Positions 1 through 7,907 of a stretch of 64,000 bases of DNA are shown here, in pieces. The stretch is from CAWIVH01 sp963839475 (lineage in GTDB: Bacteria > Acidobacteriota > UBA6911), in the NCBI GenBank assembly GCA_963839475.1, contig CAWIVH010000021.1, positions 558,001 to 622,000 of the forward strand, read 5' to 3'. The notes beneath the pieces were generated by a model, which saw nothing but the letters and a program-made list of their open reading frames with translations, did not search any database and was not told the origin of the DNA. The stretch's first letter is position 1; the number at the start of each line of letters is the position of its first letter. The translations under genes and the position numbers were made by a program.

Positions 1-640
1 TTGCCATCTCGTAGAGCACAATCCCGAGGGAAAAAATATCGGAGCGGCCATCGAGATCACCGCCCCCTATCTGTTCGGGAGACATATATCGAATGGTCCC
101 GACAATCATTCCGGCTTCTGTGGCAAAACTGACCTCCTCCACGACGGAACCTTCGGGGTTGATAAATTCAGCTCCGGCCCGTTTCGCGAGGCCGAAGTCG
201 AGGATTTTCGCGGTCCCTCCCGAGGTCAGAATGATGTTATTGGGCTTGATGTCGCGGTGAAGGATTCCTCTTTGATGCGCATAGGCCAGACCCGCTGATA
301 ACTGGATGCCGACTTCAAGGATCATTTTCTCTGCCAGAGGCCCCGATGCGATCCACTGATCGAGAGTTTTTCCCTCCACAAATTCACAGACCAGAAAAGG
401 GACTCCGTTATCTTCATCGAAGTCGTATACGGCGACAATGGAAGGGTGATTGAGAATTGCCGCCGCTCTGGCCTCCCGGCGAAATCTTGCATAGCTGTCT
501 CCCGCCGAGACCCGGCTTTCTGAAAGGAGCTTGATGGCCACCGGCTTTCCCAAGCGAGGATCCAGAGCGCGATAGACGATTCCCATCCCGCCTTTACCCA
601 ATTCGCCTGTGACCTGGTAGCGGCCGATCCTTTCCGGCAT
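1..640 (-). CDS. Serine/threonine protein kinase (Hanks type), C-terminus cut by window edge
   Basis: This is the N-terminal 213 residues of a PknB-like cytoplasmic kinase domain; the rest lies beyond base 1. It starts with MPERIGRYQV, followed by a glycine loop (GKGGMG, residues 15-20), the VAIK lysine at about residue 37, an intact HRDIKPNN catalytic loop, the DFG motif and a SPE motif in the activation segment. The key residues of an active kinase are all there, unlike the second kinase-like gene at 57.3 kb. Only 13 bases separate it from the aldo/keto reductase upstream on the same strand, so the two are probably co-transcribed. Substrate and any sensor domain after the kinase domain cannot be seen. 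Confidence 0.9.
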   Translation of the reverse strand, partial: MPERIGRYQVTGELGKGGMGIVYRALDPRLGKPVAIKLLSESRVSAGDSYARFRREARAAAILNHPSIVAVYDFDEDNGVPFLVCEFVEGKTLDQWIASGPLAEKMILEVGIQLSAGLAYAHQRGILHRDIKPNNIILTSGGTAKILDFGLAKRAGAEFINPEGSVVEEVSFATEAGMIVGTIRYMSPEQIGGGDLDGRSDIFSLGIVLYEMA

Positions 641-653
641 AGTCAAATCCAGC

Positions 654-1622
654 CTAATCGTAAAAGTTGTGGGGCCATGCATGAGATCTCAGCGCCTGAA
701 GATCGGCAAGGGGCAGTGGGCGCCCATCCGCAACCCGGCAGTTCTGTGAAACGTGCTCCACTTTTCTCATGCCTACAATGACAGTACTGACATCACTGCT
801 CGAAAGGCAGAAACGTAGGGCTGCCTCAGTCAAGCTGCTGACGCCGTCGTGAAGAAGGAACCTGAGCCGGTCGACGTGCTCTTCGACGAGTTTCTTCCGA
901 TTTCCCCTAAAATAATCGTTTCGCCAGTCGCCTTCGGGAAAAACACTGGCAGTGGTTATATTTCCGGTAAGCGCTCCTTCATCCAACGGGACCCTGGCAA
1001 TGATCCCTATGTCATTCTTGCGGCAGTACGGAAAAAGCACATTTTCGGGAGCCTGTTCGAAAATATTGTAGATCACCTGGAAGGAATCGATGAGGCCGCT
1101 TTCGGCAGCGGCAAGCCCATTCTCCGGCTGGTAGTCGTTAATGGAGATGCCGAAGTGACGCACTTTGCCCTCGGATTTTAGCTTGGTGACCGCCTCTTTC
1201 CACTCGGTCTTTTGCGCCCAGCGGTCATTCCAGACATGAAATTGCTGCAAGTCAATGCATTCCAAACCGAGGTTCTTGAGGCTGGTTTCGGTCGACTCGA
1301 TGATGTGCCTGGCCGGAAACACTTCTTCCAGAGCCGCCTCGTCGGGGGCCGGCCAGATCATATTGCCGGGAGGAATTTTAGTCGCCACGTAAATGCGGTC
1401 CTGTCTTTCTTTCAGAAACTTCCGGATGACGCACTCGCTGTGACCGTCGCCGTAGGCGAGGGCGGTATCAATGAAATTCACACCGTGCTCCGCCGCTTCG
1501 TGCAATGCGCGGAGCGAGATTTCATCTTTGGCCCCTATCCATTGAGTAGCCCCGATGCCCCAGGCGCCGAAGCCGATTTCCGATACCTGCATTCCAGTGC
1601 GTCCCAACCGCCGATATTTCAT
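654..1622 (-). CDS. Aldo/keto reductase
   Basis: A 322-residue cytosolic NAD(P)H-dependent oxidoreductase of the AKR superfamily, the usual length for the family. It begins MKYRRLGRTGMQVSEIGFG, typical of the YajO/YeaE-like bacterial branch. The catalytic tetrad is visible: Asp and Tyr in FIDTALAYGDG (about residues 51-58), Lys in VATKI (about 82) and His in LQQFHVWN (about 128). The C-terminal cofactor-binding part contains STVIVGMRKVEHVSQN. The natural substrate cannot be read from sequence. It is the upstream partner of the kinase at the window edge. Confidence 0.92.
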   Translation of the reverse strand: MKYRRLGRTGMQVSEIGFGAWGIGATQWIGAKDEISLRALHEAAEHGVNFIDTALAYGDGHSECVIRKFLKERQDRIYVATKIPPGNMIWPAPDEAALEEVFPARHIIESTETSLKNLGLECIDLQQFHVWNDRWAQKTEWKEAVTKLKSEGKVRHFGISINDYQPENGLAAAESGLIDSFQVIYNIFEQAPENVLFPYCRKNDIGIIARVPLDEGALTGNITTASVFPEGDWRNDYFRGNRKKLVEEHVDRLRFLLHDGVSSLTEAALRFCLSSSDVSTVIVGMRKVEHVSQNCRVADGRPLPLADLQALRSHAWPHNFYD

Positions 1623-1897
1623 GCCTTTTCCCCCAGATCTCCCAGACTAAGCCAAACCTGATTGCCATCCCCGGCGCATTGCCGTTAAAGGCGATATTAC
1701 ATCAGGCATTGCCACCGCCACAAATTCCAGTGCGAATAAATCATCGGTATTGCCGCCGCCATAATCGCCCCCGGCCAAATCATCGTTTCTCAACCCTGGT
1801 TGAAGCCATTGCCATGGCTGTGCTACCGTAGGCGAGGCTGAAACAGTAGAAAGAAATCGTCGAGGATTCGTGCAGTTTTGAAGGAAGTGTAATCCCT

Positions 1898-2341
1898 ATG
1901 GCCAAAACCACGAAAGCCGCAATGCAAAGGGTATTGCTGATAATCCCGGCATTCCTCGTAATGTCCGTGCCCTCCGGCGCACAAGATCAGTCCTTCCGTC
2001 CCGACGTGAAAAAAACCGAGGATGGAATCCCCTATTTGAGCACCGGAGTAGGATACGACTCGCGCGTCAACCTCCCGAAGTTTTCCACGCGGCTGATATT
2101 TTCCACACGGAACCAGAAGTACCTGGCCGATATCGACGTGGAGATCAGCCCAGGACCGCGCGGCGGTCCCACAAGGGTAAAATCGCTCGGCCCCTGGCTG
2201 GATATCGACCTCCCCCCGGGCAAGTACAAGCTCAAGGCCAGAACCAACAAAGGGCAGGAGGCAAAGACCTCCTTTGAAGTCGTTAAAGGACGCATGTCCC
2301 GCGTCAAGGTGGTGTGGGATATTTCCGACGAGGATATTTAA
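1898..2341 (+). CDS. Small secreted protein of unknown function
   Basis: 147 residues with a Sec signal peptide (hydrophobic run LLIIPAFLVMSV, likely cleavage after SGA near residue 28). The mature part is predicted to be beta-rich and ends with a stretch (LPPGKYKLKARTNKGQ) that resembles the carboxypeptidase-regulatory/transthyretin-like fold of many acidobacterial secreted proteins; this resemblance is weak. Its stop codon overlaps the start of the next gene as TAATG, so the two are translationally coupled and the product may act with the propeller-OmpA protein at the cell surface. I do not recognise a specific family. Confidence 0.75.
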   Translation: MAKTTKAAMQRVLLIIPAFLVMSVPSGAQDQSFRPDVKKTEDGIPYLSTGVGYDSRVNLPKFSTRLIFSTRNQKYLADIDVEISPGPRGGPTRVKSLGPWLDIDLPPGKYKLKARTNKGQEAKTSFEVVKGRMSRVKVVWDISDEDI

Positions 2342-4464
2342 TGGCCTTAATGGCCGCGGGACGTGCCATGGGAAAGACAAAAGATCGGATCCAGCTGCCG
2401 CCGTGGCGGTCGATATTTCTGATTGCTGCCATACTCCTCATGACTGCCACGGGCATTCCACAAAAGGTCGGCAATCCCTGGATGTACGAAGTAACTCTCA
2501 ACAAATACCCGGAGGCTCGCTGGAAAGCGATAACAAGTTATATCGACAAACCTGCCCTGGGGGATGTCACGGGAGACGGTATTCCGGAGATCATAGCGGC
2601 GAGTGTCTGGGGAGATGTATTTTGTATCGACGGCATCACGGGCAGGATCCTCTGGGCATACGAGGACGATCATTCTTTTGAACTCGCGATCTACATTTGC
2701 CCCGCGCTTGTGGATGTCAACTGTGACGATACGCTTGACGTAATCTCGGTTACGCCGCGGGGTTACGTAATCTGCCTGGATGGACGGAACGGACGCAAAC
2801 TCTGGGACTACAAGGCGCCGGCACCCATCATCTACTCCCCCAGCGTGTTCGATCTCGACAGGAACGGCACCCCGGAAATCGCCGTTTCAGATACCTCGGG
2901 CAACCTCTTGCTGATCGGCTATACTGGGGAACTCCTGTGGCAGACGCATGTCAATGTTCCTTTCTACGGCACTCCGGCAATGGGTATCATAGGTTCCCGG
3001 CCCTCGGTCTCTGTTGGTGACAAGGCGGGAATCCTTCGCCTGTACTCCGGACTGGACGGCAAGCTTGTCTGGCAGACCACCCTCTCATCCTATCCCTTGT
3101 GTACTTCCCCCATTGCATTTAAAGATGATAGAGACGCCGGCGTCCCCTTTAAGATCCTGGTTGGAAGCAGCGACGGGAACGTTCACCTGCTCAACGCACA
3201 AAACGGGACGACACTTTGGAAGCAAGCGCTTGGCTCCAAGGGAGAGCTAAGCGATTTCGCAATCGGCGACATCACCGGGAATGGTTCCCTGGCGTTTGTT
3301 TTTTCCACATCCGGATCTCGACTCGTGGCGGCCAGGATACTGAATGGAAAGGTTCTCTGGGAACGAAAATACAAGGCCCCGCTCAAAGAATTCCTCGCCA
3401 TCGGCGGACGAAAAAAGTTGTCTCGAGATGTCCTGACCGGAGAGCCGGTTCTCGCCGATCTGGACGGCAATGGCAAACTGGATGTGGTCGTGGCGATGCG
3501 GGGATTGAACAATTTCGTTGTCGGGTTGCACGGTGCCAACGGGAACGTGCTCTGGGCTTACGGCAACAAGGATCTGGTGAACAATCCGGCCCTGAATGAG
3601 AGCTCGAGTGTCGGATCACCCGATGTGCCGAGTAGTTCCTATTCGACTACGGTGCCGTCCTTCAGCCAGCCAACACCGGTCGTGGCTGATTTCAACGGGG
3701 ACGGCAAGGCCGACTTGATCGTCAATGACCGCGATGAGGTCGGACTCATATGCGTTCCACTTCCAGCAAGAGTGGCGCCGGGCACCTGGGGCAAGTATGT
3801 TTCCGGCGCGTGCAACAATAACGTCAATTTTTCCCTGCCCTGCCTCGGAACCTGGCCGCAACCGGTTCTGAGCCTCAAAGTTGAACCTGCCGAAATATTC
3901 GCGGGAGAATCGGCCCGCCTCTCCTGGAAAAGTTCGCAGCCCGGGGAAATGCAGATAGAACCGGGCATCGGCGCCGTTGCAGCTGAGGCATTCCTGGAGC
4001 TCAAGCCGACGGAAAGCACGACCTGGACGGCCCTTGTCCGCACTTGCGGCGGCGAGGCAAGAACCCAGATCACACTCCTGGTCAAACCTCCGCCACCCCC
4101 TCCGGTCATCCCCGTTGTGGCCAAGGAGCCATGGTTCCTGGAAGATGTGTTTTTCGAATACGACTGGTACAGGCTCACCCCCGAGGCCGTCAAAACACTC
4201 GACGAAAACATTGAAAAGCTCCGCGCTCATCCGGAAGCCCGGGTGGCTCTTGAAGCCACCTGCGACGAACGCGGATCAACGATCTATAATAAATTCCTCG
4301 CAATCGCCAGAGCCGAAGCGGTCCAAAAATACATGATCCAAAAAGGCATCCTCGAGTCCCGTATGGAAGTTCGCCCGATGGGTGAAACGGTGAAATGGGA
4401 TGAACGGCTCACGGATCAGGGCTGGGCCCAAAATCGCAGAGTTCACTTTGTTCTGCTCCCCTGA
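2341..4464 (+). CDS. Exported beta-propeller (PQQ/FG-GAP-like) protein with C-terminal OmpA/Pal domain
   Basis: About 707 residues. The ATG at 2341 overlaps the previous stop (TAATG) with GAGG about 8 bases upstream; an in-frame codon at 2314 would give 9 more residues. The order is an N-terminal signal/anchor helix (about 20-40), then at least six propeller blades with calcium-loop motifs such as GDVTGDGIPEI, DLDRNGTPEI, DLDGNGKLDV and DFNGDGKADL (about 60-480) and PQQ-like blade ends (GRILWAYE, GKLVWQT, GTTLWKQ). An Ig-like stretch and a proline linker (PPPPPPVIP) follow, then an OmpA-like domain with CDERGS and NRRVHF, the Pal-type peptidoglycan-binding signature. It is inferred to sit in the periplasm/outer membrane bound to peptidoglycan. 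Ligand unknown. Confidence 0.88.
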   Translation: MALMAAGRAMGKTKDRIQLPPWRSIFLIAAILLMTATGIPQKVGNPWMYEVTLNKYPEARWKAITSYIDKPALGDVTGDGIPEIIAASVWGDVFCIDGITGRILWAYEDDHSFELAIYICPALVDVNCDDTLDVISVTPRGYVICLDGRNGRKLWDYKAPAPIIYSPSVFDLDRNGTPEIAVSDTSGNLLLIGYTGELLWQTHVNVPFYGTPAMGIIGSRPSVSVGDKAGILRLYSGLDGKLVWQTTLSSYPLCTSPIAFKDDRDAGVPFKILVGSSDGNVHLLNAQNGTTLWKQALGSKGELSDFAIGDITGNGSLAFVFSTSGSRLVAARILNGKVLWERKYKAPLKEFLAIGGRKKLSRDVLTGEPVLADLDGNGKLDVVVAMRGLNNFVVGLHGANGNVLWAYGNKDLVNNPALNESSSVGSPDVPSSSYSTTVPSFSQPTPVVADFNGDGKADLIVNDRDEVGLICVPLPARVAPGTWGKYVSGACNNNVNFSLPCLGTWPQPVLSLKVEPAEIFAGESARLSWKSSQPGEMQIEPGIGAVAAEAFLELKPTESTTWTALVRTCGGEARTQITLLVKPPPPPPVIPVVAKEPWFLEDVFFEYDWYRLTPEAVKTLDENIEKLRAHPEARVALEATCDERGSTIYNKFLAIARAEAVQKYMIQKGILESRMEVRPMGETVKWDERLTDQGWAQNRRVHFVLLP

Positions 4465-4486
4465 TCGTCCTTCCAAGGAATAATCT

Positions 4487-6556
4487 ATGCCATCAGCACT
4501 GCGCCTTCGTGTGAACCGATTCCTGGCTCTGTTTGCTCTTGTCCTTCCCTGCATTTCAGCAGATCAAGGCACCATCGCAACCCCCTCCGCTGCGGGAGAG
4601 GATACCAGCCGCCCTGAAGACCAAAGAGCCGCGGTTACCCGCCATCTCGACCTTAAATACGCGCCTCCTTTTTTTCGAACCAAAGAGGATTGGATGGCTG
4701 TCCGCGGGCAACTGCGCGAACAGATATTGGTTTCCGCGGGGATCTGGCCGTCCCTGGATAAATGCCCGCTGAATCACCACGTGTTTGGTCGAATAGACCG
4801 GGATGGGTACACCATCGAAAAAGTCTATTTTGAGAGCCTGCCGGGTTTTCTGGTCACGGGTAACCTCTATCGTCCGCTTGGCCGGAAAGGGCCTTTCCCG
4901 GCAATTCTGGCGCCGCACGGGCACTTCTCATACGGGAGACTCGAGAACACTCAAACAGCGGCGTTCCAGCCTCTTTGCGTCACATTCGCCCGCCAGGGAT
5001 ACATCGTCTTCAGTTACGATATGGTCGGATACAACGACAGTCGTCAAGTCAGCCACCGGTTTCAAGGTGAACGGGAATCGCTATGGGGTTTCAGCGTCCT
5101 GGGGCTCCAGCTGTGGAACAGCATCCGGTCGATAGACTTCCTCGAGCAACTGCCGGAAGTCGACCGCTCGCGCATCGCTTGCACCGGTGCCAGCGGAGGA
5201 GGCACGCAGACATTTCTGCTCGCTGCAGTCGACGACAGAATTGCACTTTCGGCTCCGGTAAACATGATCTCCGCTTTCATGCAGGGCGGCGATATTTGTG
5301 AAAATGCACCTAACCTGCGAATCGACACTAACAACATGGAAATCGGAGCCATGATGGCGCCGCGCCCTATGATTATGGTCTCGGCGACAGGTGACTGGAC
5401 AAAGGACACGCTGGAAGTGGAGTACCCGGCGATACAAAAGATTTATCGCCTTATGGGAGCCGAGGATCGAATTGCCGCTGTTAGGGTGAGGGCCGAACAC
5501 AACTTCAACAAGGAAAGCCGGGAACACGTCTACCGCTGGTTCAGTAAATGGCTCGACGGCTCTCCTGCAGCAGAAGCGCCGATAGAAAAGAATGTTCCGA
5601 TTGAACAGGCATCCGATCTTCTGGTGTTTTACGGCCGTGAAATGCCTCAGGGATTGAAATCCGAGCGGCAGGTCGTCAATGATTATATCCAGGAGGCGGC
5701 CCGGAAGATCGAGACTCTCCGCCCTTCCAACCCGGCGGAATGGGAAAAATTCAGGTCTGTTTTTCTACCGGCACTGCGTTTTTCGCTTATGGCCGAGTAC
5801 CCTGCGGCAAAAGACATCCAGGCTTTCGGAGTTCGGCCTGAACAACTGCCCTCGTACCGTGTCGTACGATTCTCACTGACCCGCAGGGGCAAGGGGGACA
5901 GCGTCCCCGCGACACTCTGGCTGCCGGGAGGAAAAATCCAGCCGCGCCAGTCCGTGCTTCTGGTTCATCCCGGCGGAAGTGCCGAATTTGAAGTCGCGGG
6001 AGGTCCCGGAAAGCTGGTCGACGCGCTCCTGAAACAATCCTGCTCCGTCCTGATACCCGACCTTTTCAACACAGGCAAAGCCACGTATGAGCGGAAAGAA
6101 ACCCGCAGGTTTTTTACCACGTACAACAGGACGGACGACGCGAACCGGGTTCAGGATATTTTGACGTGCCTGTCCTACATGAGATTTCAAACGGATAGCA
6201 TCCCGGCAAAAGTCGTCGGATTCGGAAACGCGGGACTTTGGTGCTTTCTTGCCCGCGGTCTGACCGTCGAGGATGTAAGTTTTGCTGTGGATCTAAACCG
6301 TTTTGACGCTGGCGCGGATGAGGCTTTTCTCAAGGCATTGTATGTTCCCCACTTACGCCGAGCCGGGGATTTCAGGGCGGCGGCGATTCTCAACCTCCAA
6401 TCGCCTTTGTGGGCCTTCAACGCAGCTCCCGGATTTCCCTCCCAGTGGATTCAGACTTCGTACCAGTCCCTGGGAAAAGCTGCGCTGCTCAAGATTGAAG
6501 CCGAAGCGCCGGATGAGGCACGCATCCAGAGTTGGATTCTGTCCCGCGCCAAATAA
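4487..6556 (+). CDS. Secreted two-domain alpha/beta hydrolase, acetylxylan-esterase-like
   Basis: 689 residues with a signal peptide (FLALFALVLPCISA, start ATG preceded by AAGGA). The N-terminal half is an alpha/beta hydrolase with LAPHGHFSYG near the oxyanion region, the nucleophile elbow GASGGG (Ser at about 238), an acid in SATGDWTKD and the catalytic His in RAEHNFNKE (about 343), matching the dienelactone hydrolase/AXE1-like families. The second half (about 440-689) looks like a second, degenerate hydrolase domain: LLVHPGGSAEFE and LIPDLFNTG resemble the start of the fold but I see no clear Gly-X-Ser-X-Gly. It lies 22 bases after the propeller-OmpA gene and ends at a clear terminator. Likely an exported carbohydrate esterase; substrate inferred only. 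Confidence 0.85.
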   Translation: MPSALRLRVNRFLALFALVLPCISADQGTIATPSAAGEDTSRPEDQRAAVTRHLDLKYAPPFFRTKEDWMAVRGQLREQILVSAGIWPSLDKCPLNHHVFGRIDRDGYTIEKVYFESLPGFLVTGNLYRPLGRKGPFPAILAPHGHFSYGRLENTQTAAFQPLCVTFARQGYIVFSYDMVGYNDSRQVSHRFQGERESLWGFSVLGLQLWNSIRSIDFLEQLPEVDRSRIACTGASGGGTQTFLLAAVDDRIALSAPVNMISAFMQGGDICENAPNLRIDTNNMEIGAMMAPRPMIMVSATGDWTKDTLEVEYPAIQKIYRLMGAEDRIAAVRVRAEHNFNKESREHVYRWFSKWLDGSPAAEAPIEKNVPIEQASDLLVFYGREMPQGLKSERQVVNDYIQEAARKIETLRPSNPAEWEKFRSVFLPALRFSLMAEYPAAKDIQAFGVRPEQLPSYRVVRFSLTRRGKGDSVPATLWLPGGKIQPRQSVLLVHPGGSAEFEVAGGPGKLVDALLKQSCSVLIPDLFNTGKATYERKETRRFFTTYNRTDDANRVQDILTCLSYMRFQTDSIPAKVVGFGNAGLWCFLARGLTVEDVSFAVDLNRFDAGADEAFLKALYVPHLRRAGDFRAAAILNLQSPLWAFNAAPGFPSQWIQTSYQSLGKAALLKIEAEAPDEARIQSWILSRAK

Positions 6557-6594
6557 ACGCGCGGATCCCGCTCTTTAAGGTCCGGACGGCCCTG

Positions 6595-6623
6595 CGGGGC
6601 AGAGTTCTCCTGCCCCGAATTTT
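6595..6623 (+). terminator. Rho-independent terminator after the esterase gene
   Basis: A perfect 8-bp stem CGGGGCAG/CTGCCCCG (6595-6602 with 6610-6617) and a 7-base loop are followed by AATTTT. It sits 39 bases after the esterase stop and before the convergent gene at 6657. Confidence 0.65.
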
Positions 6624-6656
6624 GCACGATATGGATTCGCGACGGTTCCATGCACC

Positions 6657-7265
6657 CTATTTTTGGCGCTTGGTGCGGTAAACCTCGGCGTAAAGCCTGC
6701 GCAGAGGAGCCACGCAGTATTGGTGGATGAGTTCCATAAAGGAGGCTTCGGCAATCAGGTCTTCGAGGTACTGGTCCTGGAGGCCGAAAGAAAGCCGGAT
6801 GATGTCGGCCTTCCCTTCTCTCTGTTCCACCGTGATGGAGTTGTTGAGGTCTTCCGGCAGCGCAAAAACGTCGCAATGGCGCAATTTCTTAAGTTTCTTG
6901 AGCCCCTCGACCGGCTTGTTCTTGGCGTCAAAATAATAGGCTGATAGGCGTCGCGCAAGCTCGCCATAGTTGAAGTTCGGCACCTTGTTGTTGACGCTGA
7001 CCTCAAGGCAGCATCCGTCGTCTTCGGCTCCGATCGAAATGCCGTAGGTAAAATTGAGATCCCCTTTGTTGAACTTTATGCGATGTCCTGATTCATCATG
7101 GAAACGCTTCAGTTCTTCAGGGAATTCAATATCGGGGTTTTCGGCCTTTTTTTCGACCGTGATGTAATAGTCGCTGACGCTCAGGTACCACTGGTCGATG
7201 ATTGAGCTCAAGGCTTCATCAATCAGCTTGATAGTCTTTGGCGGAATTTTCCTTTTTCCAGGCAA
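6657..7265 (-). CDS. Conserved-looking cytosolic protein of unknown function
   Basis: About 202 residues, no signal peptide and no membrane segment. I placed the start at the TTG at 7265 because GAGG lies 9 bases upstream; an in-frame TTG at 7280 has no ribosome binding site. It is charged, with an alternating pattern (VSDYYITVEKK, INFTYGISIG-like strands) and a C-terminal helical half (LEDLIAEASFMELIHQY). No catalytic motif or family is recognised. It is convergent with the esterase and lies 33-48 bases downstream of the VOC gene on the same strand, so they may share a transcript. Confidence 0.72.
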   Translation of the reverse strand: MPGKRKIPPKTIKLIDEALSSIIDQWYLSVSDYYITVEKKAENPDIEFPEELKRFHDESGHRIKFNKGDLNFTYGISIGAEDDGCCLEVSVNNKVPNFNYGELARRLSAYYFDAKNKPVEGLKKLKKLRHCDVFALPEDLNNSITVEQREGKADIIRLSFGLQDQYLEDLIAEASFMELIHQYCVAPLRRLYAEVYRTKRQK

Positions 7266-7313
7266 CGGAGATATCCTCAAGATTAAAGAGATGACCCAAT
7301 CGGCCCCATGTTA

Positions 7314-7718
7314 CTACGCCGGCAGTATAACATGGAGAGTTCCACTGATAGGCGGATGATAAATCAATTGAATAACATTTCCGTCTGGGTCGCTGAAATA
7401 GATGGATCGGGCCCCATCTCTGTGGGTTTTCGGTTTTTGTTTCAAAATCAGGCCCGAAGCCTCCAATTCCGATGCCCAGACATCGACTTCGCCCGGAGTT
7501 GCCACTAGAATCCCGAAATGATCCAGCCGGTTGGTTTCACCCTCCGGGTCCAGGTCACCCTCGGCCTGGTGCAGCGCCAGATTATCGCTTCCGGTAGTCA
7601 GGTAGGCATTTTGGGGATCGGGCTGCCATTCGACGCGGAAGCGGAGCAAACGGGTATAAAAATCCAGGGAGCGTCGCAGATCCCTCACTCGCAAAGCTAC
7701 ATGACGAATTCCCAACAT
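7314..7718 (-). CDS. VOC-family (glyoxalase/bleomycin-resistance-like) protein
   Basis: 134 residues from the ATG at 7718, which has the strong Shine-Dalgarno GAGGAGG five bases upstream; longer ORF readings into the leuC promoter region are rejected. Two beta-alpha-beta-beta-beta units are visible: IRHVALRVRDLRRSLDFYT at the start and LDHFGILVATPGEVD in the second half, ending with the typical IYFSDPDGNVIQLIY. Metal ligands expected in this fold are His in RHVAL (first strand), Glu/Gln in LALHQAE, His in LDHFGI and the Gln/Glu of the last strand (VIQL). Could be a lyase, dioxygenase or resistance protein; the substrate is unknown. Confidence 0.88.
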   Translation of the reverse strand: MLGIRHVALRVRDLRRSLDFYTRLLRFRVEWQPDPQNAYLTTGSDNLALHQAEGDLDPEGETNRLDHFGILVATPGEVDVWASELEASGLILKQKPKTHRDGARSIYFSDPDGNVIQLIYHPPISGTLHVILPA

Positions 7719-7742
7719 CGATGCCTCCTCGCAAATACAGCA

Positions 7743-7756
7743 GTACCATTTGGTAC
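7743..7756. promoter_or_regulatory. Inverted repeat between divergent VOC and leuC genes
   Basis: GTACCA-TT-TGGTAC, a perfect 6+6 inverted repeat, lies 25 bases upstream of the VOC start in the divergent intergenic region. It could be an operator; no regulator can be assigned. Confidence 0.3.
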
Positions 7757-7890
7757 CACATAATGCTTCCGGAACCAAAAGCAAAAGACCTGCCCTACAC
7801 TCAGGCGATCTTCCATCGAATGCCACTCGAGCAGCCGCATTTGAAACTTGCATTCCAAGGCAAAAACCCGGTGCCGGCCTCATGCTTCTT

Positions 7891-7899
7891 TGGTATGCT
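7891..7899 (+). promoter_or_regulatory. Possible extended -10 element for leuC
   Basis: TGGTATGCT fits an extended -10 (TG, one base, TATGCT). A transcript starting about 6-7 bases later would begin within a few bases of the leuC ATG, which also lacks a Shine-Dalgarno, so the leuC mRNA may be leaderless. There is no recognisable -35. Confidence 0.35.
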
Positions 7900-7907
7900 A
7901 ACGGCCT

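Noticed and set aside
1661..1813. Five copies of ATTGCC in an intergenic stretch
   Set aside because: Spacing (17, 30, 41, 59 bases) is irregular and the flanks differ; likely chance.
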